From assembly GCA_949296855.1 (NCBI GenBank), contig CASFRN010000093.1, forward strand, positions 1-64,000: a DNA stretch of 64,000 nucleotides, read 5' to 3'. Position 1 is the stretch's first letter, and each line of letters opens with the position of its first letter. This DNA is from an uncultured Bacteroides sp. (GTDB taxonomy: Bacteria > Bacteroidota > Bacteroidia > Bacteroidales > Bacteroidaceae). A program made the position numbers and the translations under genes. Shown in pieces: positions 1-10,132 of the stretch. The notes beneath the pieces were generated by a model. It was not told the DNA's origin. It saw only the letters and a list, made by a program, of their open reading frames with translations, and did no database searches.

Positions 1-327
1 ATAAATGTGCACCATCAGGCTGACGGTAGAGATAACTACCAACATCATGACGGAAATCGGGTCGAGCAAGATTCCCATGTCGATGTGCAGCGAGGTGTTG
101 AACGGCAGCCATTGGAAGTTCCAAGGCATCAACGTTTCGAATACTCCTTCAGCCGTACGCGGAGCAGTGAAGTATTCGTAGGCAGTGAGGTAGCTCAAGA
201 AGGTCACACCTGTCAGCGACAGCGTACCGATAAGCCCCGCCACGCGATGTTTCATGTACATGCCCGCCAGCCCCAGTATCAGGAAGCTCAGGACGGGTAG
301 CGCGAGTATCAGAATTGTATATTCCAT
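1..327 (-). CDS. nuoL: NADH-quinone oxidoreductase subunit L, N-terminal part (cut by window edge)
   Basis: Reading leftward from an ATG at 325-327, the frame stays open for 109 codons to the window edge. The product begins MEYTILILALPVLSFLILG and shows two early hydrophobic helices, then a stretch with LHIDMGILLDPISVMM, which is typical of the start of the large antiporter-like proton-pumping subunit NuoL. It lies 19 bp after nuoK in the expected gene order. The rest of nuoL, and presumably nuoM and nuoN, lie outside the window. NuoL sits in the inner membrane at the distal end of the complex I arm. Confidence 0.9.
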   Translation of the reverse strand, partial: MEYTILILALPVLSFLILGLAGMYMKHRVAGLIGTLSLTGVTFLSYLTAYEYFTAPRTAEGVFETLMPWNFQWLPFNTSLHIDMGILLDPISVMMLVVISTVSLMVHIY

Positions 328-346
328 AATCGATAAAATGTTTTAG

Positions 347-658
347 TTATCCTTTCAGGTCGGTGATGTCATCAGTAAGGATTTGTTTCACATTGCGGTA
401 CACATTAATGATAATGGCAATCGCTACCGCGGTTTCGGCTGCGGCGATGGCAATGCCGAACAATGTGAAGAAATGTCCTTCCAGTTGCCCTGGGAAAAGA
501 TAACGGTTGAATACGGCAAAGTTAATATTCGTTGCGTTCAGCATAAGCTCAACAGAGATGAGCAGTGCCAGCAGGTTTTTGCGGGTAAAGAATCCGTAAA
601 TGCCACAAAACATCATGATGGTACTGATAACTAAATAATGTATTACATGTATTTCCAT
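347..658 (-). CDS. nuoK: NADH-quinone oxidoreductase subunit K
   Basis: The 103-residue product is a small membrane subunit of respiratory complex I. Three hydrophobic helices are visible. The family-typical acidic residue lies in ALLISVELMLNATNINF, and a second one in GIAIAAAETAVAIAI; both are membrane glutamates of the proton path in this MrpC-like family. Length matches the usual 100-105 residues. It lies 15 bp downstream of nuoJ and 19 bp before nuoL, inside the nuo operon. Confidence 0.95.
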   Translation of the reverse strand: MEIHVIHYLVISTIMMFCGIYGFFTRKNLLALLISVELMLNATNINFAVFNRYLFPGQLEGHFFTLFGIAIAAAETAVAIAIIINVYRNVKQILTDDITDLKG

Positions 659-673
659 AAGTTGAGCCTCCTG

Positions 674-1192
674 TTATTTTTCTTCTCTGGCTATCAGGAT
701 ACCGCCGATCATACATGCCAGCAGCAATACACTGACCACCTCGAAAGGTAATACAAATTGATATTTGTCTGTTCCTACAAGCGCTCTGCCTACTTCGACA
801 GACGGAAGTTCTTCACCCAACGGGATGGCGTTGAGAGCGAATCCGTTCGTGAAGAGCAGCAACAGTACTAATGCGGCTCCCACAACGGTGGTTGCCAGCA
901 CACTGAACAGTTTAACCCGATTCATCTTGTATTTCATGTCTTTGTCTGAACGGGTCAAAGCGATAGAGAACACATACAATACGATGATACCTCCGGCGTA
1001 TACCATCAGTTGCACCGCACCTAAGAAAGTGTAGCCCAACATGAAGAATACCGCCGCGGTGCCAAAGAGTACGAACAGCAGGTAGGTAGCTGCACGCAGC
1101 AGTTTGCCTGTAGTTACGGCGAGCACCGAACAGATGGCAATGGCGAGTGCCACTACACCGAATACGATATTTTGAAATGAGAATATTTCCAT
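674..1192 (-). CDS. nuoJ: NADH-quinone oxidoreductase subunit J
   Basis: The 172-residue hydrophobic protein has about five membrane helices and the conserved stretch GAVQLMVYAGGIIVLYVFSI, which is the pi-bulge helix region of NuoJ/ND6. It forms part of the proton-pumping membrane arm of complex I. It starts 9 bp after nuoI and is followed by nuoK after 15 bp. Length and order agree with other Bacteroidetes nuo operons. Confidence 0.94.
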   Translation of the reverse strand: MEIFSFQNIVFGVVALAIAICSVLAVTTGKLLRAATYLLFVLFGTAAVFFMLGYTFLGAVQLMVYAGGIIVLYVFSIALTRSDKDMKYKMNRVKLFSVLATTVVGAALVLLLLFTNGFALNAIPLGEELPSVEVGRALVGTDKYQFVLPFEVVSVLLLACMIGGILIAREEK

Positions 1193-1201
1193 GTCTATTG
1201 G

Positions 1202-1669
1202 TTATTTAGCAAGGGTTGAACCTTCGCGGTTAAGGGTCAGGACGAGTTTGTCTTTCTCGAACACAGCGTTCTCAAAATCATTTGAAAACTTGATGGCATT
1301 GTGCGGGCAAGCGTTTACGCACAGGTTGCAGAACATGCACGAGCCGAGATTGTACTCATACTTCACCAATACTTTTTTCTTTTTCCCGTCGGCGTCCTCA
1401 CGCATTTCGGAGGTAATTTTAATGGTGCCGTTCGGGCAGTTTATCTGACACAGCCCGCACGCGATGCAGTGGTGATGGTTTTCTTCATCGTGAATCATCG
1501 TCAACCGTGCACGGTGGCGTTCGGGAACGTGTAGCGTGGTATGGCGGTTTTCAGGATACTGTTCGGTCACTTTCGGTTCCAAAAATACTTTCATCGAAGT
1601 ACGCAGCCCTACAAGCAAGCTCTTCAATCCTGAAGCATACCCTTTTATATAGTCGCTGAAACTTTCCAT
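1202..1669 (-). CDS. nuoI: NADH-quinone oxidoreductase subunit I (two 4Fe-4S ferredoxin-like)
   Basis: The 155-residue product carries two CxxCxxCxxxCP clusters, CIACGLCQINCP (about residues 69-80) and CMFCNLCVNACP (about 111-122), which bind the two [4Fe-4S] centres N6a and N6b. These pass electrons from the peripheral arm towards NuoB and quinone. The N-terminus is amphipathic with a short hydrophobic segment, as expected for a subunit at the membrane interface. It lies between nuoH (12 bp gap) and nuoJ. Confidence 0.95.
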   Translation of the reverse strand: MESFSDYIKGYASGLKSLLVGLRTSMKVFLEPKVTEQYPENRHTTLHVPERHRARLTMIHDEENHHHCIACGLCQINCPNGTIKITSEMREDADGKKKKVLVKYEYNLGSCMFCNLCVNACPHNAIKFSNDFENAVFEKDKLVLTLNREGSTLAK

Positions 1670-1681
1670 TGTTATTCTATA

Positions 1682-2782
1682 TTAAAAAACGAGTCCATAA
1701 ACTTTGCAAACTGCCATAACCAGCAATACGACTAATGACAGCGGCATGATGTATTTCCATTCCAAGGTCAGTACTTGGTCGATGCGCAGACGGGGATATG
1801 TCCAACGAATCCACATCAGCAGGAACACTACGAAGAAGGTTTTTCCTAAAAACCATACGGCTCCCGGAATGTAATCCATTACGGCATTGAATCCGTCGAG
1901 GCCTGCAATGTGCAGCGGCATCCAGCCTCCCAAGAAGAGGGTGGTAGCGATTCCGGCTGTGATAAACAGGTTCAGGTATTCTGCCAGGTAGAAAAAGCCG
2001 AAGTGCATACCTGAATATTCGGTATGGTATCCGGCAGTCAATTCTTGTTCGGCTTCGGCTAAGTCGAACGGGCCACGGTTGGCTTCGGCGTTGCCTGCGA
2101 TAAGGTAGACAATGAAAGCCACGATGGCTACGATGTGTCCTTTAAAGATGTTCCATCCGTTGGCTTGTCCCATTACGATTTCGTGGATATCCATCGTTCC
2201 GCTCAGCATTACCATGGTTAATACGGTGATGCCGATGGAGATTTCGTAGCTGATAAGCATAGCGCCGCTTCGTACTGCACCAATCAAGGTGTATTTGCTG
2301 TTACTACTCCATCCGGCAAGCAAGATGCCCAGGATGCCGATAGATGAAGCGGCCAAAACGAAGAGGATACCGATATTCATGTGCAGGATTTCCGCGCCAT
2401 TGTGCCAAGGCAGGCACGAGAACGTCAGGATAGAAGCGAGTATCACTAAGAACGGTGCCAAGGCGTACAAGAACTGGTCTGCTCTTTTCAGTTTGAAAAC
2501 TTCCTTAATCAGTATCTTGATTACGTCGGCAGGCACTTGCAGCAGTCCGCCTTTGCCTCCTACACGGTTCGGGCCGATACGGCACTGGAAAGCCGCACAG
2601 ACCTTGCGTTCCATATAAATAAGGATGATGGCAAGCACGGCATACAATACCATGATGACGACACCTACAACAACACATTCTAGGAATATGGCAAGTCCTT
2701 CAGGCATTACGCTGCACAAGGCAGTGTGGATGGTTTCCCAAAGCGGTTGCAGGTTATAATAATCTAAAAATGCTTGGTTCAT
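1682..2782 (-). CDS. nuoH: NADH-quinone oxidoreductase subunit H
   Basis: The 366-residue product has about eight membrane helices. Family landmarks are visible: ERKVCAAFQCRIGPNRVG near the N-terminus, RGPFDLAEAEQELTAGYHTEYSG in the middle (the quinone-chamber loop) and WIRWTYPRLRIDQ near the C-terminus. NuoH joins the membrane arm to the peripheral arm and shapes the quinone cavity. It is preceded by nuoCD at 39 bp and followed by nuoI. Confidence 0.96.
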   Translation of the reverse strand: MNQAFLDYYNLQPLWETIHTALCSVMPEGLAIFLECVVVGVVIMVLYAVLAIILIYMERKVCAAFQCRIGPNRVGGKGGLLQVPADVIKILIKEVFKLKRADQFLYALAPFLVILASILTFSCLPWHNGAEILHMNIGILFVLAASSIGILGILLAGWSSNSKYTLIGAVRSGAMLISYEISIGITVLTMVMLSGTMDIHEIVMGQANGWNIFKGHIVAIVAFIVYLIAGNAEANRGPFDLAEAEQELTAGYHTEYSGMHFGFFYLAEYLNLFITAGIATTLFLGGWMPLHIAGLDGFNAVMDYIPGAVWFLGKTFFVVFLLMWIRWTYPRLRIDQVLTLEWKYIMPLSLVVLLVMAVCKVYGLVF

Positions 2783-2821
2783 ATTTGTAATGATTGATTT
2801 TGAACGTTGTTTCTTCTTTTC

Positions 2822-4438
2822 TTATCGGTCGATGTCGGGAATGACGAAGTCTGCCGAAGCGCCGATGGCAATCAGGTCGGCGAATTTCCATCCGCGGCAC
2901 ATCGTGTCCATCGCCTGTACCAGCGGCAGACCCGTAGAACGGAAGTGCATACGGTAAGGAGTCTTGTCTCCATGGCTTTCGATCATCACGCCAAATTCTC
3001 CGCGGCTTGATTCTACCGCTGAAGTCCAAATGCCTTCGGGCAATTTGATGATGGGCTTTGTCTTTACGCGGAATTCACCTTCCGGAATATTGTCAATCAG
3101 TTGTTCGATGATGCGGCACGATTCCATCAGTTCGTCCATACGCACCATATAGCGTGCGAATGTGTCGCATTCTTTGTAGGTAATCTGACGGAAATCCACC
3201 TTGTCGTACAATCCGTACGGATGACGTTTGCGCACATCGTTCGCCCAGCCAGCGGCACGTCCGGTACCTCCTGTACATCCTAACGAAATAGCGTCTTCCT
3301 TCGAAAGGATACCTACGCCTTTCATACGGGTATCGGCAATGACGTTGCCGGTGAAGATGTCGTGGTAATCCTTGATGACGTTGCGCAAGTGCTTGATGAA
3401 TTCTTTCACTTTTTGGCAGAAAGTAGGATGGATGTCGTCTTGAACGCCACCGATGACGTTATAGTGCTGGATGAGTCGTCCACCAGTAGTCTCTTCGAAA
3501 ATGTTGAGCACCATCTCTCTTTCGCGGAATCCGTAGAAGAACGGGGTCATGGCACCCATATCCAGCACCAAGCAAGAGTAGAACAGCAAGTGCGAGTCGA
3601 TACGTTGCAGTTCATCCATAATGGTGCGGATGTATTTTGCACGGTCGGAGATTTCGATGCCTGCCGCTTGTTCGATACACATACACAAAGCATGACGGCT
3701 TTGGTGTGCGCTCAAGTAATCCAAACGGTCGGTCATGCCGAGGGTTTGCGGATACGTCAGGCTTTCATTCATTTTTTCGATGCCGCGGTGGATATATCCT
3801 AATATCGGGTCTACTTTTTTAACGACTTCGCCGTCAAGTGCTATACGCATACGCAATGCACCGTGGGTGGAGGGATGTTGAGGCCCCATGCTCACAACGA
3901 AATCATTTTCGTTGAAGACTTTGTTGTCGAAGCCTTTCAATGTACCGTCAGGCATTAGGCGGTATTCTTTGGTGACATCGGCATTTATTTCATTGTCTAG
4001 GCGCAGCGGATTCGATTTCATGTCATAGTCTTTGCGCAACGGCCAGCCTATCCAGTCTTCGCGCAAGAAGAGGCGGCGCATGTCGGGATGTCCTTCGAAA
4101 AGGATGCCGAAGAAGTCGTATGCTTCACGCTCTTTGATGAGGGCGGTTTTCCATAGGTCGCTCACTGTGGGTAGTACGGGTTGTTCGCGGTCTGTGGTTG
4201 CGGTGCGCACGGCGATGGTGTCGCCGGTCTTGGTTGATTCTAAGAAATATACGGTGCCAAGTCCTTCTTCGCCCCAGTCCATACCTACGATTTCACGCAG
4301 GAAGTCCATCGGGCTTTGTGGGTCGTTTCGCAGACCTTCCATCACTTTGCGGAATGCGCTGAGAGGCAGTTTTATTACGCCTGCGTTTCCTGCGCATACT
4401 TCAGTTCCTTGTATTTTCAGTACATCGTCACGTTTCAT
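2822..4438 (-). CDS. nuoCD: NADH-quinone oxidoreductase fused subunit C/D
   Basis: This 538-residue protein joins NuoC (about residues 1-150, 30-kDa subunit, with [18 protein letters not shown] and [16 protein letters not shown]) to NuoD (about 165-538, 49-kDa subunit, with [15 protein letters not shown] and [11 protein letters not shown]). NuoD forms the quinone site with NuoB. The start ATG overlaps the nuoB stop by four bases (ATGA), which suggests translational coupling. A fused nuoCD is known in several phyla and is usual in Bacteroidetes. Confidence 0.96.
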   Translation of the reverse strand: MKRDDVLKIQGTEVCAGNAGVIKLPLSAFRKVMEGLRNDPQSPMDFLREIVGMDWGEEGLGTVYFLESTKTGDTIAVRTATTDREQPVLPTVSDLWKTALIKEREAYDFFGILFEGHPDMRRLFLREDWIGWPLRKDYDMKSNPLRLDNEINADVTKEYRLMPDGTLKGFDNKVFNENDFVVSMGPQHPSTHGALRMRIALDGEVVKKVDPILGYIHRGIEKMNESLTYPQTLGMTDRLDYLSAHQSRHALCMCIEQAAGIEISDRAKYIRTIMDELQRIDSHLLFYSCLVLDMGAMTPFFYGFREREMVLNIFEETTGGRLIQHYNVIGGVQDDIHPTFCQKVKEFIKHLRNVIKDYHDIFTGNVIADTRMKGVGILSKEDAISLGCTGGTGRAAGWANDVRKRHPYGLYDKVDFRQITYKECDTFARYMVRMDELMESCRIIEQLIDNIPEGEFRVKTKPIIKLPEGIWTSAVESSRGEFGVMIESHGDKTPYRMHFRSTGLPLVQAMDTMCRGWKFADLIAIGASADFVIPDIDR

Positions 4439-5058
4439 TGTTCACCTCCTTTCGCCTTTTCTGTTTCGTTTTCTGTCCCTTCGTTGTGGGCGTTGCTGCG
4501 GTTCACGCCGCCTAAGTAGCGTTCTACCTTCATTTTGCGTTGCAACTGCATCAGCCCGTAGTAGAATGCTTCGGGACGCGGCGGGCAGCCGGGGATGTAC
4601 ACGTCAACGGGGATTACTTTGTCTATGCCGTTCACTACATTATACGACTTGATGAACGGACCGCCAGAGATGGTGCATCCACCTACGGCAACTACATACT
4701 TCGGTTCTGCCATTTGGTCGTACAAACGCTTCATGACAGGGGCTGTGCGATAGGTGATGGTACCCATGACTACTAGCACGTCTGCTTGACGGGGGGAGTT
4801 ACGCGTAACTTCGAAACCAAAACGCGCCATATCATAACGGGCGGCACCCAATGCCATAAATTCGATGGCACAGCAACTGGTACCTAATAGCAAGCCCCAT
4901 ACAGAGTTACTTCGTCCCCAGTTGATTAATTCGTCGAATGTGGTCAGGATGACGCCTGCACCGTCTTGGTTTACTTGCTCGACAAGACGTTCCAGGTAAT
5001 CGTTGTTCTTGAACTCGTCGTATTCCATCGATCGGATTTTCGGCTTTTTCATTTCCAT
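4435..5058 (-). CDS. nuoB: NADH-quinone oxidoreductase subunit B
   Basis: I take the start at 5058 ([10 protein letters not shown]), which overlaps the nuoA stop and has an AGGAG seven bases upstream. A longer frame opens upstream to 5127 but lies inside nuoA. The roughly 207-residue product contains [21 protein letters not shown], with the tandem Cys pair, and [13 protein letters not shown] and [16 protein letters not shown], which supply the other cysteine ligands of cluster N2. NuoB hands electrons to quinone. The C-terminal tail after residue 175 is charged and unusually long. Confidence 0.95.
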   Translation of the reverse strand: MEMKKPKIRSMEYDEFKNNDYLERLVEQVNQDGAGVILTTFDELINWGRSNSVWGLLLGTSCCAIEFMALGAARYDMARFGFEVTRNSPRQADVLVVMGTITYRTAPVMKRLYDQMAEPKYVVAVGGCTISGGPFIKSYNVVNGIDKVIPVDVYIPGCPPRPEAFYYGLMQLQRKMKVERYLGGVNRSNAHNEGTENETEKAKGGEQ

Positions 5059-5399
5059 TCCAACGCTCCTTTCCGCCAAGCGTATGCCAGGCCTAAAATT
5101 AACACTAACAAGAAGAATGATACACACACTAATGCGTAGGCACCGATTTCATGCACTACGTTCGCCCACGGGAAGAGGAATACGGTCTCGATGTCGAACA
5201 TCAGGAACAGAATGGCAAACAGGTAATAACCTGCCTTGAACTGTACCCATGATTGTCCACGCGTCGGGATACCGCACTCGTAAGGTTCACCCTTTTGCGG
5301 GTTGAACGAGCGGGGCGATATGAGCCTTGAAATCGTCAGTGCCGCTACCACCAGCACAACGGCTGTCAGGATAGCTACAACTAAAAACGTGAAAAACAT
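5049..5399 (-). CDS. nuoA: NADH-quinone oxidoreductase subunit A
   Basis: The 116-residue product has three membrane helices and the family stretch EPYECGIPT followed by [14 protein letters not shown], which defines NuoA/ND3 (the loop near the quinone site and the helix with conserved Asp/Glu). It is the first gene of the nuo operon, preceded by about 290 bp of non-coding sequence with a good -7 box. No nuoE, nuoF or nuoG gene lies between nuoA and nuoI, so the NADH-dehydrogenase module is not encoded here. Confidence 0.95.
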   Translation of the reverse strand: MFFTFLVVAILTAVVLVVAALTISRLISPRSFNPQKGEPYECGIPTRGQSWVQFKAGYYLFAILFLMFDIETVFLFPWANVVHEIGAYALVCVSFFLLVLILGLAYAWRKGALEWK

Positions 5400-5570
5400 A
5401 TATATAAATTGATATTTGATGAAAATTCTTTTCTTTGTGCACGGTCACGGTCAGCCAGCGAAAAGACGCATACCGTTCCGCCTCTTATCGTAGGAGGGAT
5501 AAGGAGGCCATAGCGTATTAGTGTAGGGTTTGCTTGTTTTTTCATTGTTGACCGGTCTGAAAACTGGAGG

Positions 5571-5578
5571 CAAAGATA
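5571..5578 (-). promoter_or_regulatory. Predicted -7 box of the nuo operon promoter
   Basis: On the minus strand this reads TATCTTTG, a perfect match to the Bacteroidetes -7 consensus TAnnTTTG. A clear TTG at -33 is not obvious in the AT-rich upstream sequence. Transcription would start near 5563, giving a leader of about 165 bases before nuoA. Confidence 0.55.
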
Positions 5579-5689
5579 CATATTTATTTTTAATTAACAG
5601 GAAGCGATTCCGGATAAAAAAAGAAGGGAAAATAATTTTTATGCCCAACTTAAGTTATCATTATTTCCGGATGTCGGCCGGAAAGGTTG

Positions 5690-7030
5690 TCAATTAAAGA
5701 ATTTTTCCAGTTTCTTAATCATCATATTCAGGCAGAATACTACCACATGGTCGTTTTCTTGGATGGTGGTGTTACCTGTTACCAGGATACCTTCGCCGTT
5801 GCGTATCAAACCACCTATCGTGGCTCCCTTGGGTAACCCTGCGTCTTTTACTTGTGTGCGGGTTATGCGTGCACCGGCTTTGACGGTAAATTCGGCGACA
5901 TCGGCATTGGCGAAGGTGAGGCACTTCACATTCGAAACATCGGCATCCAGCATCATTTGGTAGATGTGGCTGGCGGCGATGAATTTCTTGTTGATGACAC
6001 AACCGATGTCCATGCTTTCCGCCATGCTGATGTAATCGACGTTTTCTACCTGTGCTACAGTCTTGCTTACTCCCATTCGTTTGGCTGCTAAGCAGGCTAA
6101 GATATTGGTTTCAGAACTTCCCGTCAAGGCGACAAAAGCTTCGGTGTTGTGGATGCCTTCTTCTTCGAGTAAGTCGAGGTCGCGCCCGTCTCCATTGATA
6201 ATCATGACTTTATCGTCTACCAGTTCGGTCAGCCGATTGCAACGCGCATAATCGCTTTCTATAATTTTTGTACGCATATATTCAGGCATATACTGCACGG
6301 TACGCACGGCGATGCGGCTTCCTCCCATAATCATGACATTACGCACATCGGCGTAGTGCTCCTTGCCTGCTATCTTGCGGATATAAGGGATATATTTTTT
6401 TGTGGTGGTAAAATAAACAATGTCATTCAGCAGGATAGAATCGTCACCGCGTGGAATGATGGTTTCATTGCCGCGTTTGATAGCTACAATGTGGAAAGGG
6501 ATGTTTCGTCCGCCTAATTCATAGAGGGGGATGTTGAGGATTTCTGCGGTTTCGCGCATTTTTGTTCCGATAAGTACCAAAGCGCCTCCCGCGAATTCCC
6601 ACCATTGGCGTATCCAACTCATCTTTACGGCATCTACGATGTCTTTTGCCGCCAGCATTTCAGGGTAGATAAGGGAATGTACGCCGCGTTTGGCGAAAAA
6701 TTCTTGATATTTGGGAAGCAGGTATTCGTAATTGTCTATCCGGGCTACGGTTTTTTTGGCTCCTAATCCGGAAGCAAGCATGCAAGCTGTCATGTTTTGG
6801 CTTTCGTTTGGGGTAACGGCGATAAACAAGTCGGCGTTGGCTGTCCCCGCTTCTTTCAGCCCCGATATGGAGGTTGGCGAGATGTTAACCGTCATCAGGT
6901 CGAAATTGTTGCCTAATTTGCCTAATCTGTCTTCGTCTTCATCCATCAGGATGATGTCTTGCTTTTCTCCTGCCAGTAGTTTGGCGAGATGTGTGCCTAC
7001 GGCACCTGCTCCTGCAATGATGATTTTCAT
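5690..7030 (-). CDS. trkA: Trk potassium uptake system NAD(H)-binding regulatory protein
   Basis: The 446-residue protein has a duplicated RCK architecture. The first Rossmann fold begins [19 protein letters not shown] and the second begins around residue 228 ([16 protein letters not shown]); each is followed by an RCK-C ligand-binding region (one ends near residue 220, the other near 446). TrkA is the cytoplasmic gating subunit of the TrkH/TrkG potassium channel. Its start overlaps the dxs stop by four bases, so both are probably co-transcribed. No trkH is in the window; it could lie elsewhere. Confidence 0.93.
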   Translation of the reverse strand: MKIIIAGAGAVGTHLAKLLAGEKQDIILMDEDEDRLGKLGNNFDLMTVNISPTSISGLKEAGTANADLFIAVTPNESQNMTACMLASGLGAKKTVARIDNYEYLLPKYQEFFAKRGVHSLIYPEMLAAKDIVDAVKMSWIRQWWEFAGGALVLIGTKMRETAEILNIPLYELGGRNIPFHIVAIKRGNETIIPRGDDSILLNDIVYFTTTKKYIPYIRKIAGKEHYADVRNVMIMGGSRIAVRTVQYMPEYMRTKIIESDYARCNRLTELVDDKVMIINGDGRDLDLLEEEGIHNTEAFVALTGSSETNILACLAAKRMGVSKTVAQVENVDYISMAESMDIGCVINKKFIAASHIYQMMLDADVSNVKCLTFANADVAEFTVKAGARITRTQVKDAGLPKGATIGGLIRNGEGILVTGNTTIQENDHVVVFCLNMMIKKLEKFFN

Positions 7031-8934
7031 ATTTTCAGAATATCGATAAGTGTATTACAAATATTTGTTTGGTTTATGCCGCAGATGGCACGTAAAGCTT
7101 CTACGGGGCCGTGTTGGATGAAACGGTCAGGGATGCCAAGGCGTTTCACCGTCGGGGTATATCCGTTGTCGGACAAGAATTCGAGTATCGCGCTCCCCAT
7201 GCCTCCTTTCAGTATGCCGTCTTCTACCGTCACGATGTGTTTGAAGCGTTTCCCGATTTCGTGAAGCATGGTTTCGTCAAGAGGCTTCAAAAAACGTAAA
7301 TCATAATGGGCTATGCTTTTATGTGTTTGCCTTTCGGCATCGGTGATGGCACTGGCAACTGTGTTTCCGATAGGCCCAAGGGTGACGACAGCTAGATCAT
7401 CTCCTTCTTTTAATTTCCTTCCTTTTCCGATTTCTACGGCTTCCAGCGGGCACCGCCAGTCGGTTAATGTCCCTCTGCCGCGCGGGTAACGGATAGCGAA
7501 AGGCCCTAAGCCGGGCAGTTGTGCTGTATACATCAGGCGGCGCAATTCGTGTTCGTCATAAGGAGAGGCGATGGTCAAGTTCGGGATAGGGCGCAGATAG
7601 GCTAAGTCAAATGCGCCATGATGGGTGGGCCCGTCTTCGCCTACCAGTCCCGCCCGGTCGATGCATAACACCACGTTTAACCGTTGGATAGCTACGTCGT
7701 GGATGATATTATCGTAAGCGCGTTGCATGAATGATGAATAGATGTTGCAAAAAGGCTGTAATCCTTCTTTTGCCATACCTCCCGAAAAGGTGACTGCGTG
7801 TCCTTCTGCGATGCCTACATCGAAGGCGCGGCCGGGCATGGCTTTCATTAAAATATTCATCGAGCATCCCGTAGGCATGGCAGGAGTGACTCCGATAATT
7901 TTGTCATTCTGTCGTGCCAGTTCTAATAAAGTGTTGCCGAATACTTCTTGGTATAGAGGCGGCATCCCGGTTGTGTCTTCTACGATGCGTTTTCCTGTTT
8001 CCTTGTCGAATCGTCCGGGTGCATGCCAAAGCGTTGCTTCTTCTTCGGCTGGTTTGTACCCTTTCCCTTTTACGGTATGGATATGAAGTAGTTTGGGCCC
8101 TTTCATATCCTTGATTTCTTTCAGTACTTTAGTGAGTGTCAGCACGTCGTGTCCGTTTACAGGGCCGAAGTAGCGGATATTCATCCCTTCGAAGATGTTC
8201 TGTTGTTGGGTGAGGACAGATTTCAGGCTGTTATTGAAGCGCAGTAGGCTTTTCCTGCGTTCTTCGGTCAAGATTCCCCATTGCCGTAGTTTTTGGGAGA
8301 TGGCGTAGCGCAGCCGGTTGTATCCTTCCGAGGTCTGCAGGTTGAGCAAGTATTGTTTCATGCCTCCCACGCTGCGGTCGATAGCCATATTGTTGTCGTT
8401 GAGGATAATCAGCAAGTTGTTAGGAGTAGACGAAGCGTTGTTTAAACCTTCAAATGCCAGTCCTCCGCTCATCGAGCCGTCTCCGATGACGGCTACTACA
8501 TGCCGGTCATTCTCTCCTTTTTGGGCTGCCGCCACAGCCATGCCTAAAGCCGCCGAAATGGAGTTGGAGGCATGTCCGCAAGTGAAAGTGTCGTATTCGC
8601 TTTCGGCTGGCGATGGAAAAGGGCATAAACCGTCCAGCTTCCGGTTGGTGCAGAAACAGTCGCGGCGTCCGGTCAGAATCTTATGTCCGTATGCCTGATG
8701 CCCTACGTCCCATACGATGCGGTCGTAAGGTGTATTAAATATGTAGTGAAGGGCTACCGTCAGCTCTACGACTCCTAAATTAGACCCGAAATGCCCGGGG
8801 GTGCGGGAAAGTTCGTCGATAAGCATTTCCCTCAGTTCTTTGCATACTTCGGGCAAAGACTCTGGCGGAAGCAGGCGTAAGTCCTTCGGACTGTCAATTT
8901 TGCTCAACAATTCGTAAGATGTAGTGTGTTCCAT
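7027..8934 (-). CDS. dxs: 1-deoxy-D-xylulose-5-phosphate synthase
   Basis: DXS condenses pyruvate and glyceraldehyde 3-phosphate, using thiamine diphosphate, in the first step of the MEP isoprenoid pathway. I choose the start at 8934 ([10 protein letters not shown]), giving 635 residues, because a -7 box at 8960-8967 would place transcription start downstream of the longer frame's ATG at 8970. Visible are the [15 protein letters not shown] region, the thiamine-binding motif [16 protein letters not shown] ending in NDNNMAI, and the transketolase-type [17 protein letters not shown] segment. The stop overlaps trkA by four bases. Confidence 0.95.
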   Translation of the reverse strand: MEHTTSYELLSKIDSPKDLRLLPPESLPEVCKELREMLIDELSRTPGHFGSNLGVVELTVALHYIFNTPYDRIVWDVGHQAYGHKILTGRRDCFCTNRKLDGLCPFPSPAESEYDTFTCGHASNSISAALGMAVAAAQKGENDRHVVAVIGDGSMSGGLAFEGLNNASSTPNNLLIILNDNNMAIDRSVGGMKQYLLNLQTSEGYNRLRYAISQKLRQWGILTEERRKSLLRFNNSLKSVLTQQQNIFEGMNIRYFGPVNGHDVLTLTKVLKEIKDMKGPKLLHIHTVKGKGYKPAEEEATLWHAPGRFDKETGKRIVEDTTGMPPLYQEVFGNTLLELARQNDKIIGVTPAMPTGCSMNILMKAMPGRAFDVGIAEGHAVTFSGGMAKEGLQPFCNIYSSFMQRAYDNIIHDVAIQRLNVVLCIDRAGLVGEDGPTHHGAFDLAYLRPIPNLTIASPYDEHELRRLMYTAQLPGLGPFAIRYPRGRGTLTDWRCPLEAVEIGKGRKLKEGDDLAVVTLGPIGNTVASAITDAERQTHKSIAHYDLRFLKPLDETMLHEIGKRFKHIVTVEDGILKGGMGSAILEFLSDNGYTPTVKRLGIPDRFIQHGPVEALRAICGINQTNICNTLIDILKI

Positions 8935-8959
8935 CTGATTCTTTTCAACATTAATGCCA

Positions 8960-8967
8960 CAAAAATA
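8960..8967 (-). promoter_or_regulatory. Predicted -7 box upstream of dxs-trkA
   Basis: The minus strand reads TATTTTTG, matching TAnnTTTG. It lies about 26 bases before the chosen dxs start and supports that start over the upstream ATG. The -33 element is weak. Confidence 0.45.
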
Positions 8968-9038
8968 CAATAAATATGTATAAGGTGTTTACTTTTTGAG
9001 TGAAAATAACGGGTGGAAGAGATTTGTATGGAGTGTTG

Positions 9039-9068
9039 TTGGTGATTTGGATATTTTACGTAACTTTG
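9039..9068 (+). promoter_or_regulatory. Predicted Bacteroidetes promoter of the GSCFA-murF/alr operon
   Basis: TTG at 9039-9041, exactly 19 bases, then TAACTTTG at 9061-9068: a full match to the TTG/TAnnTTTG promoter form. Transcription would start near 9075, about 68 bases before the GSCFA start codon. Confidence 0.7.
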
Positions 9069-9142
9069 TCAATGCTGTATCTATTCATGATGAGAATAAG
9101 CAAATAGGCGGCGTATAGCCATTCATAAACAAGATAGAATAT

Positions 9143-10132
9143 ATGGAATTCAGAACAAAAGTTGATTTACCTGTAGGGGGGCCGTTGATTGATCATTCGG
9201 ATGTGCTGATGATGTGGGGGTCTTGCTTTGCCGAAAACATCGGCAGACGGTTTACGGATTATAAATTCCGGTGCGACGTGAATCCTTTTGGCGTATTGTA
9301 TAACCCATGTTCGATAGCGGAAGCGGTAAGGCAGGTCGCAGATGGCTATATATATAATAAGGTGGATTTGTATGAAAAGGAGGGTGTGTGGTATAGCTTG
9401 ATGCATCATGGCTCTTTTTCGTCGAAGTATGCCGATGTATGCCTGGAGAAAATCAATGCCCGTTTGCGTCTTGCGGAAGAATATTTGAGGAGGGCGGGAT
9501 GGATGATGTGTACGTGGGGTACAGCTTGGATTTATGAATGGAAAAAAACGGGGCGGATAGTGGGAAATTGTCATAAATTGCCCGGAGATTGCTTTACGCG
9601 CCGGTTGTTAGAAGTGGATGAAATCGTAGCTGTTTATACGGAATTGCTGGAAAAGCTGCATCGGCTGAATCCGGGTTTGCGTTTCTTGTTTACTGTAAGC
9701 CCTATCCGCCATCTGAAAGACGGGATGCACGGCAATCAGATAAGCAAGTCGACTTTGCTTTTAGCTGCCGATAAGTTGGTGAAGGCATACCCTCAATTGT
9801 GTTTTTATTTCCCTTCTTATGAGATAGTGATGGATGAACTGCGCGATTATCGCTTTTATGCCGATGATATGCTGCATCCGTCACAGGTGGCGGTCGATTA
9901 CCTGTGGGAATGTTTTGGGCAGACGTTCTTTACGGATTCTGCCCGCCGTTTTCTGCAAACGTGGGAAAAAGTGAAAAACGGATTGGAACATCGTCCTTTT
10001 GACCCTGAATCGGAGGGATACCAGCGTTTTTTAAGTCAAATACTGTTAAACATTGACAGGCTAAAAGAAAAATTCCCGTACTTAGATGTCCAAAATGAAA
10101 TAAGTCTATGTCAAGCTCGATTGAAGAAATAA
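9143..10132 (+). CDS. GSCFA domain protein
   Basis: The 329-residue protein carries the name-giving motif of the GSCFA family, WGSCFAENIG, at about residues 30-39, near the N-terminus. Other family landmarks are NPFGVLYNP and the late FYADDMLHPSQVAVDYLWECF, which recalls the SGNH/GDSL hydrolase Asp-x-x-His block. I infer a hydrolase-like fold; the substrate is unknown. No signal peptide is visible, so it is probably cytoplasmic. It overlaps the following murF-alr gene by 25 bases, which suggests a link to cell-wall precursor or amino-sugar metabolism. Confidence 0.85.
   Translation: MEFRTKVDLPVGGPLIDHSDVLMMWGSCFAENIGRRFTDYKFRCDVNPFGVLYNPCSIAEAVRQVADGYIYNKVDLYEKEGVWYSLMHHGSFSSKYADVCLEKINARLRLAEEYLRRAGWMMCTWGTAWIYEWKKTGRIVGNCHKLPGDCFTRRLLEVDEIVAVYTELLEKLHRLNPGLRFLFTVSPIRHLKDGMHGNQISKSTLLLAADKLVKAYPQLCFYFPSYEIVMDELRDYRFYADDMLHPSQVAVDYLWECFGQTFFTDSARRFLQTWEKVKNGLEHRPFDPESEGYQRFLSQILLNIDRLKEKFPYLDVQNEISLCQARLKK

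Noticed and set aside
5381..5581. Open frame of 66 codons upstream of nuoA
   Set aside because: It overlaps the nuoA start, lies in the predicted leader and has no family features; treated as a non-coding leader.
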